Source: Guyparkeria sp. WRN-7
GTDB lineage: Bacteria > Pseudomonadota > Gammaproteobacteria > Halothiobacillales > Halothiobacillaceae
Assembly: GCF_001641825.1 (NCBI RefSeq)
Contig: NZ_LRFH01000014.1
Location: 491,950-555,949, forward strand
DNA: 64,000 nt
Direction: 5' to 3'
This document shows positions 1 through 9,703 of this stretch, one piece after another (position 1 is the first letter of the stretch; each line of letters begins with the position of its first letter). The notes under the pieces are model-generated. The model was not told the origin of the DNA. It searched no databases and saw nothing but the letters and a program-made list of their open reading frames with translations. A program made the translations under genes and the position numbers.

Positions 1-2188
1 CGGCGTCCGGGCGCACGATGTAGCGCTTCAATGCCAGGCGCGCCGACCAGCAGCAGGACTCGTAGCCGACGCCGAGCAGGGACTGGACGATCTGCTCGTT
101 GTCGAAGTCGTAACCGACGCGACCCAGGAGCGACCAGCGTTGCGTGACCGGCCAGGCGAACGACACGTCGCCCTGCTGGTAGTCGTTGTCCGTACCGATC
201 TCGGCATCGCGGGTGAAGTAGGACAGGTTGAGGATGCGATTGTTCTCGCCCCGGTAGCCGATGCGGGTCTGCGAGCGAGCCAGCGTCTCGCGGTCGGTGT
301 CGTATTCGGCGGTGAACGAGCCGTTCCAGTGACGGGTGACGTCGCTGTAGACCTCGGCGAGCACGGCCGAGCCGCCCGCCTCCTCGGCGGTATACGGGCG
401 GTTGGGCAGCGTGGTCTCGGAGGCCTCGAAACGGTAGCGCTGGGCGACACGCAGCGACAGCGGCATGATGCCCTGGTAGGTGTCGAGCAGCGACCAGGAG
501 AGGCCGTAGGTCAGGGCATTCTCGTCGGCCACCCGATCGCCGCCGGAGAAGCGGTTGGGGCGGAACAGCTCGCTGTAACTGAGGGTGCGCAGGCCGGTGT
601 CGAATACCGGGATGTCGTCCTGGTCCCGGTACGGCACGTAGAGGTAGTAGAGCCGCGGTTCGAGCAGGGCGCGGTAACGACCGGTCTCGCCGTAGCCGCG
701 CTCGAGGAACAGGCGGCCGTCGATGCTGGATAGCGGCACCACCCGCGTGGCGTCACTGTCGTAGCGGTCGGCGGTGGGGGCGCGCTGTTCGTCCAGCTGA
801 TAGCCGGTGGCGTCGAGCAAGACCTCGGGGCGCAGCTGATACCAGCTCTCGGAGAACGTCTGACCAAGATCGATGGCCGCATGGGCGCGGTCGCCCGCCA
901 CCCGCAGGTCGGACGGGTGGGTGAAGCGCGTCACGTCGGCGCGCACGCCCAGCGATGGTGCGAGACGTTCGCCCCACTCGCCGAGACCGAAGCGGTTGCT
1001 GGCCGTCAGTCGCGGCATGATGCGGTACGGGTACAGGCGTTCGCTCAGATCCGGGTTGATCGTCTGCCACTGGCGCGCCAGCAGGCCGAGATTCCAGCTG
1101 CCGGCACGGCCGTTCAGCTGCGCGTCGCTCTTGAGGTGGCTGGCGGTCGACTGGTCGAGGTTGGTCGAGAAGTCCTGCAGGAACTCGTCATCGGACACCC
1201 GGTTGATGTCGACGCGGTAGTCGAGGTCCGGGTTGATTCGTCCCTGGCTGTCCAGGCCCAGCGACCAGCGCGAACCGCCGTCGGCACGGTCGTCCGGCAG
1301 GTAGAAGAAATCGAGCTGGTCGCGGCCGAGGTCCGCCTCGCCGAATCGGTGCAGCCAACGGACCTGGCCGCCGAGGCCCAGGCCGCGCTTGGTCATGAGC
1401 GTCGGCGTGAGCGTGGCATCGAGATTGGGCGCGATGTTCCAGTAGTACGGCTGGGCGTATTCGAAGCCGCCTTCGGTACTGCTGCCCAGGGTTGGGTAGA
1501 GAAAGCCGCTCTGGCGACGATCGTCGATGGGGAAGTTGAGGTACGGCGCGTAGAACACCGGCACGCCGCCGGCGCGCAGCGTGGTGTGCCAGGCCTCGCC
1601 GCGGCCGGTCTCCCGATCGAGTGCGATCTCCTCGGCGCGGATTTCCCAGTCGCGTTTGCCGGCCGGGCAGGTGGAGAAGGTCGCTCGGTCGAGCCGATAG
1701 CGCTGACGGTCCTGCTGGACGATGGTGTCGGCCACGCCGGAGAGATGACGGCTTTCGATCCAGTAGCGCGCGCGTTCCAGTCGCCCGGCATCGCTGTCGA
1801 GATTCAGTTCGCCCCGTTCCGCCTGCACGGCCAGGTCGGCGGTTTGCAGCCAGATATCGCCCTCGGCGGTCACCACGGCATCCTGCTGCTGGTAGAGCAG
1901 TTCCTCGCCACGTACCCGGCGTCCCGGTTCGTCGATTACCGCATCACCGGAGAGCGTCACCGTGCCGTCGCTGCCGTATTGGGCGCGATCAGCCGCGGCC
2001 TTTCCCGGGCTGCCGGTCGGCAGAGGCGTGTAGTCCGGGCGCTCGGGGCCGAAAACGGGGCAGAGTGCGTACTCGCCGCGGTCGGCGGCGAGGGCGTCAC
2101 TCGGCTGGATCGCGCCGAGCGCCGGGATCAGTCCCAGCGCGGCGGCAACGGCCGTCGCCAGTGGCTTGCGTGTCGTCCTTGACCGCAT
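1..2188 (-). CDS. lptD: LPS-assembly protein LptD, C-terminus cut by window edge
   Basis: LptD is the outer-membrane beta-barrel that, with LptE, inserts lipopolysaccharide into the outer leaflet. The frame opens at an ATG at 2188 and stays open to position 1, giving 729 codons of a protein usually about 750-800 long. A signal peptide covers residues 1 to about 35, followed by the OstA-type periplasmic domain and the barrel. The four cysteines that form the functional disulfides are at C43, C174 and the pair C712-C713 (ESCCW), with nearly the same spacing as in E. coli (31, 173, 724, 725). The stretch VPVFYAPYLNFPIDDRRQSG is diagnostic of the family. The start lies 10 bases downstream of the adk stop, so the two genes may share a transcript. 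Only the last few residues are missing. Confidence 0.95.
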   Translation of the reverse strand, partial: MRSRTTRKPLATAVAAALGLIPALGAIQPSDALAADRGEYALCPVFGPERPDYTPLPTGSPGKAAADRAQYGSDGTVTLSGDAVIDEPGRRVRGEELLYQQQDAVVTAEGDIWLQTADLAVQAERGELNLDSDAGRLERARYWIESRHLSGVADTIVQQDRQRYRLDRATFSTCPAGKRDWEIRAEEIALDRETGRGEAWHTTLRAGGVPVFYAPYLNFPIDDRRQSGFLYPTLGSSTEGGFEYAQPYYWNIAPNLDATLTPTLMTKRGLGLGGQVRWLHRFGEADLGRDQLDFFYLPDDRADGGSRWSLGLDSQGRINPDLDYRVDINRVSDDEFLQDFSTNLDQSTASHLKSDAQLNGRAGSWNLGLLARQWQTINPDLSERLYPYRIMPRLTASNRFGLGEWGERLAPSLGVRADVTRFTHPSDLRVAGDRAHAAIDLGQTFSESWYQLRPEVLLDATGYQLDEQRAPTADRYDSDATRVVPLSSIDGRLFLERGYGETGRYRALLEPRLYYLYVPYRDQDDIPVFDTGLRTLSYSELFRPNRFSGGDRVADENALTYGLSWSLLDTYQGIMPLSLRVAQRYRFEASETTLPNRPYTAEEAGGSAVLAEVYSDVTRHWNGSFTAEYDTDRETLARSQTRIGYRGENNRILNLSYFTRDAEIGTDNDYQQGDVSFAWPVTQRWSLLGRVGYDFDNEQIVQSLLGVGYESCCWSARLALKRYIVRPDA

Positions 2189-2198
2189 CGGCTGCGAC

Positions 2199-2861
2199 TC
2201 AGGACTCGGACGGGGCGATGGGATCGAGGATCTTGCGGAAGTCGGCCGCGATCTGGTCGATCTCCCGCTCGCCGTCGATTCGGGCCAGTCGCCCGTCACG
2301 CTCGTAGTATTCCACCAGCGGGGCCGTCTGTTCCTGGAAGACCTCCAGGCGACGACGCACGGTTTCCTCGTTGTCGTCGTTGCGCTGAACCAGTTCGTGC
2401 TCGCAGTTGTCGCACTGGTGGTCCTTGCCCGGCGGATTGGTGTAGCGGTTGAAGACCGCGCCGCATTCCTTGCAGGTCATGCGGCCGGTCAGGCGCTTCA
2501 TCAGCTTGTCCAGCGGCACGTCCAGGAGGATGCCCAGTTCCAGCGGACGCTCCAGCTCCTCGAGCATGGTGTCGAGCGCTTCGGCCTGCGCGATGTTGCG
2601 CGGGAAGCCATCGAGGATGAAGCCGCGCTCGGTGTCCGGCTGGGCCAGACGCTCGCGGATCATGCCCAGCACGATGTCGTCGCTGACCAGCTGGCCCTCG
2701 TCCATCGCCGCCTTGGCCTTGAGTCCCAGTTCGGTGCCGGCCGCGACTGCCGCGCGCAGCAGGTCGCCGGTGGAAATCTGGGGAACCTGGTAGTGCTCGA
2801 CCAGTTGTGCCGCCTGCGTGCCCTTGCCCGAGCCGGGGGCGCCCAAAAGTACGATTCGCAT
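2199..2861 (-). CDS. adk: Adenylate kinase, zinc-LID form
   Basis: Adenylate kinase interconverts ATP + AMP and 2 ADP in the cytoplasm. The protein is 220 aa starting MRIVLLGAPGSGKGTQ; this start was chosen over an upstream in-frame ATG because the P-loop (residues 7-15) normally begins right after the first few residues. The NMP-binding and LID domains follow in order. The LID carries C130-x2-C133 and C150-x2-C153, the four-cysteine zinc site typical of Gram-positive enzymes and some Gram-negative ones, rather than the His/Ser/Asp network of E. coli. It is divergent from ppa across a 176-base gap and is followed by lptD. Identification is certain; zinc binding is inferred from the cysteines. 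Confidence 0.97.
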   Translation of the reverse strand: MRIVLLGAPGSGKGTQAAQLVEHYQVPQISTGDLLRAAVAAGTELGLKAKAAMDEGQLVSDDIVLGMIRERLAQPDTERGFILDGFPRNIAQAEALDTMLEELERPLELGILLDVPLDKLMKRLTGRMTCKECGAVFNRYTNPPGKDHQCDNCEHELVQRNDDNEETVRRRLEVFQEQTAPLVEYYERDGRLARIDGEREIDQIAADFRKILDPIAPSES

Positions 2862-3037
2862 GGTGTTACTTGATCTTGATAGCCGTGGGTTTTTGCCGAC
2901 CGAATGCATGACCGGGGCTCCGGTCGACCGGCGAAAAACGGTATCATATCGAAAACGCCGCGGCTTGCCTCGCGCTTGCCGCAATATCACGGTTTTTATC
3001 CGCTCAAATCGACACGCAATCAATCGAGGCTGATTTC

Positions 3038-3568
3038 ATGGACCTGTCCAAAATCCCCGCCGGCAAGAACCCGCCGGAAGACGTCAACGTCGTCATCGAG
3101 ATCCCGGTGCAGGGCGTGCCGGTCAAGTACGAGCTCGACAAGGATTCGGGCGCGCTGCTGGTCGATCGCTTCATGGCGACCTCGATGTACTACCCGACCA
3201 ACTACGGCTTCATCCCGCAGACGCTGTCCGACGACGGCGATCCGGTCGATGTCATGCTGGTCGCGCCGCTGCCGCTGCAGCCGGGCTCGGTCATCCGTGC
3301 CCGTCCGGTGGGCATGCTCGAGATGACCGACGAATCGGGCGTCGACGCGAAGATCATCGCCGTGCCGCACGACAAGCTCACCCCGCACTACCACGACGTC
3401 CAGAAGGTCGAGGACCTGCCGGGGTTCCTGCTCGAGCAGATCCAGCACTTCTTCGAGCAGTACAAGGCGCTCGAGCCGGGCAAGTGGGTCGAGTGCAAGG
3501 GCTTTGCCGACAAGGCCGCCGCCTGCAAGGAGATCGAGGACTCGATCGCCCGCCACGAGCAGGAATAA
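3038..3568 (+). CDS. ppa: Inorganic pyrophosphatase (family I)
   Basis: Family I soluble pyrophosphatase hydrolyses PPi to two phosphates and pulls biosynthetic reactions forward. It is 176 aa, the usual bacterial length. The signature DGDPVDV lies at residues 66-72 and holds metal-binding aspartates; the [12 protein letters not shown] segment just before it is also typical. It reads away from adk, and the AT-richer gap between them contains a -10-like TATCAT near 2943, which may be its promoter. Nothing unusual is seen. Confidence 0.97.
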   Translation: MDLSKIPAGKNPPEDVNVVIEIPVQGVPVKYELDKDSGALLVDRFMATSMYYPTNYGFIPQTLSDDGDPVDVMLVAPLPLQPGSVIRARPVGMLEMTDESGVDAKIIAVPHDKLTPHYHDVQKVEDLPGFLLEQIQHFFEQYKALEPGKWVECKGFADKAAACKEIEDSIARHEQE

Positions 3569-3611
3569 GGCCGGTGACGGTCGGTGTCCTCCCGGCCGTA
3601 CCAGACGGCGC

Positions 3612-3657
3612 GGCCGGTTGGCCCGCTCCCCCGGGAGTGGGTCGCCGGCCGTTATTG
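3612..3657 (+). terminator. Possible terminator after ppa
   Basis: Nested inverted repeats (GGCCGG at 3612 with CCGGCC at 3645, enclosing CCCGCTCCC/GGGAGTGGG) are followed only by GTTATT rather than a T run. This is a strong hairpin between ppa and mrdA but not a textbook terminator. Confidence 0.35.
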
Positions 3658-3690
3658 CGTTGACCCCATGACCACGGCGACCCTGCGCGC

Positions 3691-5538
3691 ATGCTAGATC
3701 GGCTTCACGACCACGGCCGGGCCCGGCGCCTGTTCCGACGGCGAATCCTGTTCGCCGCCTTGGTGTCGTTGCTGGTCGTGCTCACGTTGCTGGGGCGGGC
3801 GGCCTGGCTCCAGATCGCCCAGCACGAGTACTACCAGGCCAAGGCGGAGAAGAACCGCACCCGGGTGGTCGTGCTGCCGCCGGAGCGCGGCCGGATCTTC
3901 GACGCGAACGGCGAGGTGGTGGCCGACAACGTTGCCACCTACCAGGTCCAGATCACTCCCGAGCACAGCCGCGATGTCGCCGCCGAGCTCGACCTGCTCG
4001 CCCGCGTGCTTGACCTGGATCAGCGCGCGATCGAGGCGCTCGAGGAGCGCATCCGCGTGGGTCGGCGATTCGACCCGGTCCTGGTCAAGGCCGATCTGGA
4101 CGAGGTGGAGCGCGCCCGCGTCGCTCGTCTGAAGCCCTGGCTGCGCGGCACCGAGATCGTCTCGAGTCTCAAGCGGGTCTATCCGTACCGGGAGCTGATG
4201 GCCCACGTGGTCGGCTACGTCGGGCGGATCAATGCCGAGGACGTCAAGCGGCTCGACCCGGACGCCTATCAGGGCACGCAATACGTCGGCAAGACTGGCA
4301 TCGAGCGCCAGTACGAGGATCGTCTGCACGGCGAACCCGGTTACCGGGTGGTCGAGGTCGACGCGTTGGGGCGCGAGGTCAAGGTGCTGGAGACGGTCCG
4401 CCCGGTGCCGGGCAAGGACATCGCTCTTACCATCGATGTCGGGCTTCAGGGCGTGGCCGCCGCCGCGCTGGGCGAATATTCCGGCGCCGTGGTCGCCGAG
4501 GACCCCCGCGACGGGGCGGTCCGGGCCCTGGTGTCCCGGCCGTCGTTCGATCCCAATCTGTTCGTCGACGGCATCAGTCACAAGGACTACCAGCGTCTGC
4601 TCACCGATCCCGACCGGCCGCTCTACAACCGCGCCGTCACCGCGACCTACCCGCCGGGGTCGACGATCAAGCCGGTGATGGGGCTGGCGGGCATGCAGTA
4701 CGACCTGCTCGATCCCGACAAGCCGTTCTTCGCCGGTCCGTACTACCAGATCCCCGGCAACGAGCACCGCTATCGCGACTGGCGCAAGTGGGGCCACGGC
4801 TGGGTCGACTTCAAGGAATCGGTCTACCGCTCGGTCGACGTCTATTACTACGACCTCGCCTACCGCATGGGCATCGACCGGATGCACGAGTTTCTGACCG
4901 ATTTCGGTCTGGGGCGGAAGACCGGTATCGATCTGCCCAACGAGGCATCCGGCCTGGTGCCGTCGCGGGACTGGAAGCAGCGGGTCAAGCAGCAGGTCTG
5001 GTTTCCCGGCGAGACCGTCATTGCCGGCATCGGTCAGGGCTACATGCTCTCGACCATCCTGCAGCTGGCCGACATGACCTCGACCCTGGCGCTTTCCGGT
5101 GTGCGTCACGCCCCCTGGCTGGTCGCGTCGTTCGACCAGCCGCGTGAGCCGCGTGACCGCCTGGATCTGGAAAAGGACGACTACTGGGATCGGGCCCGCG
5201 AGGCGATGCGGGCCGTGGTGGGGCACAAGCGCGGCACCGCGCACAAGATCGAGGCGCCGTACCCGATCGCGGGCAAGACGGGCACCGCGCAGGTGTTCTC
5301 TGTCGCCCAGGACGAGGAATACGATGCCGAGGAGCTGGAGCGTCGTCTGCACGACCACGCCCTGTTCGTCGGTTTCGCGCCGTTCGATGATCCGAAGCTT
5401 GCCGTGGCCGTGATCGCCGAGCACGGCGGTAGCGGCTCGGGGACGGCTGCGCCGATTGCGCGCAAGGTGATGGACTTCTGGTTCGATGTGACACCGGATG
5501 CCGACGTGCAGCCGGAATTTTCCGAGTACGGGGACTGA
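3691..5538 (+). CDS. mrdA: Penicillin-binding protein 2 (peptidoglycan transpeptidase)
   Basis: PBP2 is the class B transpeptidase of the elongasome that cross-links peptidoglycan during rod elongation. At 615 aa it is close to the family length. A membrane anchor lies at about residues 16-36, followed by the PBP dimerisation domain and the transpeptidase domain. The catalytic motifs are STIK (nucleophile S324), S381-V-D383 (PBP2 proteins commonly have SxD in place of SxN) and K529-T-G. It leads a seven-gene cell-wall operon: rodA starts 2 bases after its stop, and the genes behind overlap each other. RodA is the glycosyltransferase partner. The call is certain; a slightly different start cannot be excluded. 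Confidence 0.96.
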   Translation: MLDRLHDHGRARRLFRRRILFAALVSLLVVLTLLGRAAWLQIAQHEYYQAKAEKNRTRVVVLPPERGRIFDANGEVVADNVATYQVQITPEHSRDVAAELDLLARVLDLDQRAIEALEERIRVGRRFDPVLVKADLDEVERARVARLKPWLRGTEIVSSLKRVYPYRELMAHVVGYVGRINAEDVKRLDPDAYQGTQYVGKTGIERQYEDRLHGEPGYRVVEVDALGREVKVLETVRPVPGKDIALTIDVGLQGVAAAALGEYSGAVVAEDPRDGAVRALVSRPSFDPNLFVDGISHKDYQRLLTDPDRPLYNRAVTATYPPGSTIKPVMGLAGMQYDLLDPDKPFFAGPYYQIPGNEHRYRDWRKWGHGWVDFKESVYRSVDVYYYDLAYRMGIDRMHEFLTDFGLGRKTGIDLPNEASGLVPSRDWKQRVKQQVWFPGETVIAGIGQGYMLSTILQLADMTSTLALSGVRHAPWLVASFDQPREPRDRLDLEKDDYWDRAREAMRAVVGHKRGTAHKIEAPYPIAGKTGTAQVFSVAQDEEYDAEELERRLHDHALFVGFAPFDDPKLAVAVIAEHGGSGSGTAAPIARKVMDFWFDVTPDADVQPEFSEYGD

Positions 5539-5540
5539 CG

Positions 5541-6680
5541 ATGGCTACCGATCGCCTGCAATCCACGCCACTGAGTCAGCGCCTGGGCGGCACCCTGCAG
5601 TCGGTGTTCAAGCTCGATCCGATCCTGCTGTTCTTCGTCGCCCTGATCGCGGTGATCGGCGTGGTGGCAGGCTATTCCGCCGCCGAGCAGAGCGATGCCT
5701 GGGTGGAGCGCAGCGTGGTGCGCCTCGCGCTCGGCTTCGGTCTGATGCTGGTGGTCGCGCAGATCCCGCAGCGCTGGTTCTTCGCCGTGGCTCCGTGGCT
5801 GTTCGCCATGGTGGTGCTGATGCTGGTGGCCGTCTGGCTGGTGGGCGACATGGGCGGCGGGGCGCGTCGCTGGCTGGACCTGGGGGTGATCCGTTTCCAG
5901 CCGTCCGAGCTGATGAAGATCGCCATGCCGATGACCATCGCCTGGTTCCTTGCCCGTCGGCCGCTGCCGCCCGGTCCGCTGGACGTCACCGTGGCGATGC
6001 TGGCGGTGATGATCCCGACGGTCCTGATCGCCGGCCAGCCGGATCTGGGCTCCTCGCTCTTGATCATGGCCTCGGGGTTGTTCGTGCTGTTCTTCGCCGG
6101 CCTGTCGTGGTGGTACATCGGCGGGTTTCTCGCCTTGGCTGCCGCAGCGATGCCGGTGATGTGGTTCTTCGTCATGCACGCCTACCAGAAGGAACGGGTG
6201 ATGACGCTGCTCGACCCCACCAGCGATCCGCTGGGGGCGGGCTACCACACCATCCAGTCGATGATCGCGATCGGATCGGGCGGTATCTGGGGCAAGGGCT
6301 GGCTGCAGGGTACGCAATCGCACCTCGATTTCCTGCCCGAGGGCACCACCGATTTTATCCTCGCGGTCTATGCCGAGGAATTCGGGCTGATGGGGCTGGT
6401 CCTACTGTTCGTGCTGTACCTCGCCGTCGTCTGGCGCGGGCTCTGGATCGCCGAGCACGCCGAGTCGGTCGAGGGGCGCCTGCTGGCGGCCTCGATTGCA
6501 ATGACCTTCATGGTCTACGTGCTGGTTAATGCCGGCATGGTGCTGGGGCTGCTGCCGGTGGTCGGTGCCCCCCTGCCGTTGCTCAGTTACGGCGGTACGG
6601 CGCTGGTGACCATCATGGTGGGTTTGGGTATGCTGATGAGCATCCGCACGCAACGCAGTTTTCTGGGGCACGATCGTTGA
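5541..6680 (+). CDS. mrdB: Rod-shape SEDS glycosyltransferase RodA
   Basis: RodA is the SEDS-family membrane glycosyltransferase that polymerises lipid II together with PBP2. The 379-aa product is almost entirely hydrophobic helices, with about ten membrane segments. It has the SEDS landmarks GGARRWLDLGVIRFQPSELMK, the QPDLGSS loop containing the essential Asp, and the C-terminal PLPLLSYGGT motif. It starts 2 bases after mrdA and its last four bases overlap the mltB start (ATGA), implying translational coupling. Also known as rodA. Confidence 0.96.
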   Translation: MATDRLQSTPLSQRLGGTLQSVFKLDPILLFFVALIAVIGVVAGYSAAEQSDAWVERSVVRLALGFGLMLVVAQIPQRWFFAVAPWLFAMVVLMLVAVWLVGDMGGGARRWLDLGVIRFQPSELMKIAMPMTIAWFLARRPLPPGPLDVTVAMLAVMIPTVLIAGQPDLGSSLLIMASGLFVLFFAGLSWWYIGGFLALAAAAMPVMWFFVMHAYQKERVMTLLDPTSDPLGAGYHTIQSMIAIGSGGIWGKGWLQGTQSHLDFLPEGTTDFILAVYAEEFGLMGLVLLFVLYLAVVWRGLWIAEHAESVEGRLLAASIAMTFMVYVLVNAGMVLGLLPVVGAPLPLLSYGGTALVTIMVGLGMLMSIRTQRSFLGHDR

Positions 6681-7738
6681 TGAATGACGCATGGGAACGC
6701 GGTCTGGGCCGTCTTCGCTCCGGGGTGAAAATCCTGGGTTTTTCCGGCCTGTGTCTTGCCGCAACGATGGTCTCGTTGCCTGCTGCTGCCGGCTACCTCG
6801 AACGCGACCAGGTGCAGGCGTTCGTCGATCGCGCCGTCGAGGAGACGGGGGTCGAACGCGACCAGATCGAGCAGTGGCTCGGCTCGGCGGCCTACCAGCA
6901 GAAGATCATCGACGCGATTACCCGCCCGGCGGAATCCAAGACCTGGGGCGAGTACCGCCCGATCTTCCTCACCGACAAGCGTATCGAGGGCGGCGCGGCC
7001 TTCATGCAGGAGAACGCCGAGCTGCTCGACGAGGTGGCGTCGACCTACGGTGTCTCGCCCTACGTGATCACGGCGATCATCGGCGTGGAGACCTACTACG
7101 GCCGCATCACCGGCGGCTACCGCGTGATCGACGCCCTCGCGACGCTCGGCTTCGACTACCCGCGGCGCGGCGAATTCTTCCGTGGCCAGCTGATCGAGTT
7201 CATCCGGCTGGCGGGCGAGGAGGATCTCGACATGGACCGCGCCGAGGGCAGCTATGCCGGGGCGATGGGCATGCCGCAGTTCATCCCATCGAGCTACCGC
7301 CACTACGCCGTGGACGGCGACGGCGACGGCGATCGCGACCTGTGGGACAGCCACCACGATGTCTTCGCCAGTGTCGCCAACTACTTCGTCGAGCACGGCT
7401 GGGGGCAGGGCGAGCCGGTGATGTTCGAGGTCGACATCAATGGCGCCGATGTCGATGATCTGCTCAACCGCGCCCGAGATCTCGCGCCGAAGACGACGCT
7501 TGCCGAATTGCGAGCGCGTGGTGTGGCGGTGCCGGCGGACGCGCCGGTGCCGGATGATTTCGACGTCATGCTGTTCACCCTCACCGATGGTGACGACGTG
7601 CGCTATCACGTCGGGCTGAACAACTTCTACGTGATCACCCGGTACAATCACAGCGTCCTTTACGCCACCGCCGTATGGCAGCTGGCCCAGGCGATCGAAC
7701 AGAAAGTCGAACAACGTCGCGAGAGCGAGGCGGGCTGA
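6677..7738 (+). CDS. mltB: Lytic murein transglycosylase B
   Basis: MltB cleaves the MurNAc-GlcNAc bond of peptidoglycan and leaves 1,6-anhydroMurNAc. The 353-aa protein has a signal-like hydrophobic N-terminus (about residues 13-35). There is no clear lipobox cysteine, so it may be a soluble periplasmic form. The SLT family 3 catalytic region is intact: GVETYYGRITGGYRVIDALA holds the catalytic Glu, followed by GAMGMPQFIPSSYRHYAVDG. The DGDGDGDRDLW run resembles the EF-hand-like calcium site of E. coli Slt35. It overlaps rodA by four bases and is followed one base later by rlpA. Confidence 0.94.
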   Translation: MMNDAWERGLGRLRSGVKILGFSGLCLAATMVSLPAAAGYLERDQVQAFVDRAVEETGVERDQIEQWLGSAAYQQKIIDAITRPAESKTWGEYRPIFLTDKRIEGGAAFMQENAELLDEVASTYGVSPYVITAIIGVETYYGRITGGYRVIDALATLGFDYPRRGEFFRGQLIEFIRLAGEEDLDMDRAEGSYAGAMGMPQFIPSSYRHYAVDGDGDGDRDLWDSHHDVFASVANYFVEHGWGQGEPVMFEVDINGADVDDLLNRARDLAPKTTLAELRARGVAVPADAPVPDDFDVMLFTLTDGDDVRYHVGLNNFYVITRYNHSVLYATAVWQLAQAIEQKVEQRRESEAG

Positions 7739-7739
7739 C

Positions 7740-8534
7740 GTGAGCGGTGGTCTCTGGCGCTGGCCTGTTGCCCTGGCGATGCTGGTCGGGCTGGGGGCGG
7801 GTCTGGCCGGTTGTGCCAGTGGCCCGTCACCGGACCGCGTCGCGACGGCCGATGCCGAGCCGCGTGCCGAACCGCCTTCACGGCGGGGGAATCCGTCCAG
7901 CTATACGGTGCATGGCAAGCGCTACCACGTGATGGCGAACAACGCCGGTTTCCGCGAACGTGGCGTCGCCTCCTGGTACGGCAACAAGTTCCACGGTCGG
8001 CCCACCTCCTCCGGCGAGCCGTACGACATGTACAAGATGACCGCGGCCCACAAGACGCTGCGGCTGCCGGCCTATGTCCGGGTCACGAACCTCGACAACG
8101 GCAAGAGCGTGATCGTGCGGGTCAACGACCGAGGCCCCTTCGTCGACGACCGGATCATCGACCTGTCCTATGCCGCGGCCCACAAGATCGACATGACCGG
8201 CCGGGGCACCGTGCCGGTGGAGATCGAGGTCGTCGGCCCGGGCCAGCAGGCCGACAGGAGCGACTCCCGGGGGAACTGGCAGGCGGCCAGATTGCCCAAG
8301 GCTGGCTGGGACGAGGACGTGCTCGTCCAGGTGGGAGCGTTCCGCGACCGGGACAACGCCGAGGCGATCGGGGCGCGGCTGCGCCGCGCGGGGCTGTCGC
8401 CGATCAGCCATTCGGACGGCAGACTCACCCGCGTGCGGGTGGGGCCGTTCGCCTCGGCCGCAGCGTTGGACGCGGCCCTCGAGCGGCTGCGCGAACTCGG
8501 ATTTCATGATGCAAGAATGGTGGTGAAGAAATGA
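7740..8534 (+). CDS. rlpA: Septal ring/endolytic transglycosylase RlpA, lipoprotein
   Basis: RlpA-type lipoproteins cleave glycan strands stripped of stem peptides. The 264-aa protein starts at a GTG one base after the mltB stop. It has a lipoprotein signal ending in LAGC (Cys about residue 25). A double-psi beta-barrel domain follows (GVASWYGNKFHGRPTSSGE through VNDRGPFVDDRIIDLS) with the conserved catalytic-type residues. A C-terminal SPOR domain, from about residue 185 to the end, would bind denuded septal glycan. Four bases overlap dacA (ATGA). Neighbours are all peptidoglycan enzymes. Confidence 0.94.
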   Translation: MSGGLWRWPVALAMLVGLGAGLAGCASGPSPDRVATADAEPRAEPPSRRGNPSSYTVHGKRYHVMANNAGFRERGVASWYGNKFHGRPTSSGEPYDMYKMTAAHKTLRLPAYVRVTNLDNGKSVIVRVNDRGPFVDDRIIDLSYAAAHKIDMTGRGTVPVEIEVVGPGQQADRSDSRGNWQAARLPKAGWDEDVLVQVGAFRDRDNAEAIGARLRRAGLSPISHSDGRLTRVRVGPFASAAALDAALERLRELGFHDARMVVKK

Positions 8535-9703
8535 TCAAGGCCCTGTCCACGACATGGCGCGGCGGATGGCTGTCCGGCCTTTTGGCGGCAACCCTGCTGT
8601 CGCTGACGGCGACGGCGACCCACGCGGCCCTGCCCACGCCCGGCGCGCCGGATCTCTCGGCACGCTCCTACGTGCTGCTGGACTATGCCACCGAACAGGT
8701 CATCGTGGAGCGGGATGCGGATCGGCCGGTCCCGCCGGCGAGCATCACCAAGCTGATGACTGCCTACCTGACTTTCCAGGCGATCAAGAGCGGCGACATC
8801 AGTCTTGACGACACGGTGACCGTCAGCGAGAAGGCCTGGCGCATGGGCGGTTCGCGCATGTTCATCGAGGTGGGCAAGCAGGTCACCGTCGACGAGTTGC
8901 TGCAGGGCATGATCGTCCAGTCGGGCAATGACGCGGCTACCGCGCTGGCCGAGTACATCGGCGGCAACGAGTCCTCGTTCGTCGCGCAGATGAATGCCAC
9001 CGCCGAGCGTCTCGGCATGGACGAGACCCATTTCGAGAACCCCACCGGCTGGCCGGCCGACGGCCACGTGATGTCCGCGCGCGACATCGCGACGCTGCTC
9101 TCGCAGCTGATCCACGAGTTCCCCGACCTGTACAAGGTCTTCCGCCAGAAGTCCTATACCTACGCCGGCATCAAGCAGTACAACCGCGAAAAACTGCTGT
9201 TCCGCAACGAGTGGGTCGACGGCGGCAAGACCGGCCATACCGAGGCGGCCGGCTACTGTCTGGCGACCTCGGGCGCTCGCGACGGCATGCGCCTGGTGGC
9301 CGTGGTGCTGGGTACCGAAAGCGACGAGGCTCGCAACAACCAGGCCGAGGCGCTGCTGAATTACGGTTTCCGCTTCTTCGAGACGGTCGAGGTGCGCAAC
9401 GGTGGCGAAACGCTGGCCACGCCGCGGGTCTACAAGGGCGAGAGCGACCAGACACCGGTCGGCCTGCGCCAGGATCTGTCGGTGCTGGTGCCCAAGAGCC
9501 GTCGTGACGAGCTGGCCGTCAGCCTGCAGCTCGACCCGGCCCTCGAGGCGCCGGTGAACAAGGGCGATGCGCTCGGCCAGCTGGTGGTCCGTCTGGGTGA
9601 CGAGACCATCGCCCAGCGGCCGGTGGTTGCGCTGGCGGACAACCCCGAGGGCGGCATCGTCAAGCAGGTCACCGACAGCTTCTGGCTGTGGTGGGAGGAA
9701 TGA
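8531..9703 (+). CDS. dacA: D-alanyl-D-alanine carboxypeptidase (PBP5/6 type)
   Basis: This low-molecular-weight PBP removes the terminal D-Ala from muropeptide pentapeptides in the periplasm. It is 390 aa with a signal peptide (cleavage near THAALP, about residue 32). The peptidase S11 domain has S71-ITK74, S131-GN and K233-TG. A C-terminal PBP5 beta-domain follows, and a final amphipathic segment ending SFWLWWEE would anchor it to the inner membrane. It is coupled on both sides by four-base ATGA overlaps with rlpA and the aminotransferase gene. The choice between dacA and dacC is not decidable from sequence alone. Confidence 0.94.
   Translation: MIKALSTTWRGGWLSGLLAATLLSLTATATHAALPTPGAPDLSARSYVLLDYATEQVIVERDADRPVPPASITKLMTAYLTFQAIKSGDISLDDTVTVSEKAWRMGGSRMFIEVGKQVTVDELLQGMIVQSGNDAATALAEYIGGNESSFVAQMNATAERLGMDETHFENPTGWPADGHVMSARDIATLLSQLIHEFPDLYKVFRQKSYTYAGIKQYNREKLLFRNEWVDGGKTGHTEAAGYCLATSGARDGMRLVAVVLGTESDEARNNQAEALLNYGFRFFETVEVRNGGETLATPRVYKGESDQTPVGLRQDLSVLVPKSRRDELAVSLQLDPALEAPVNKGDALGQLVVRLGDETIAQRPVVALADNPEGGIVKQVTDSFWLWWEE

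Noticed and set aside
881..2307. Long open frames on the plus strand opposite lptD
   Set aside because: They are antisense to a clear LptD reading with all four cysteines; such frames are common in GC-rich DNA.
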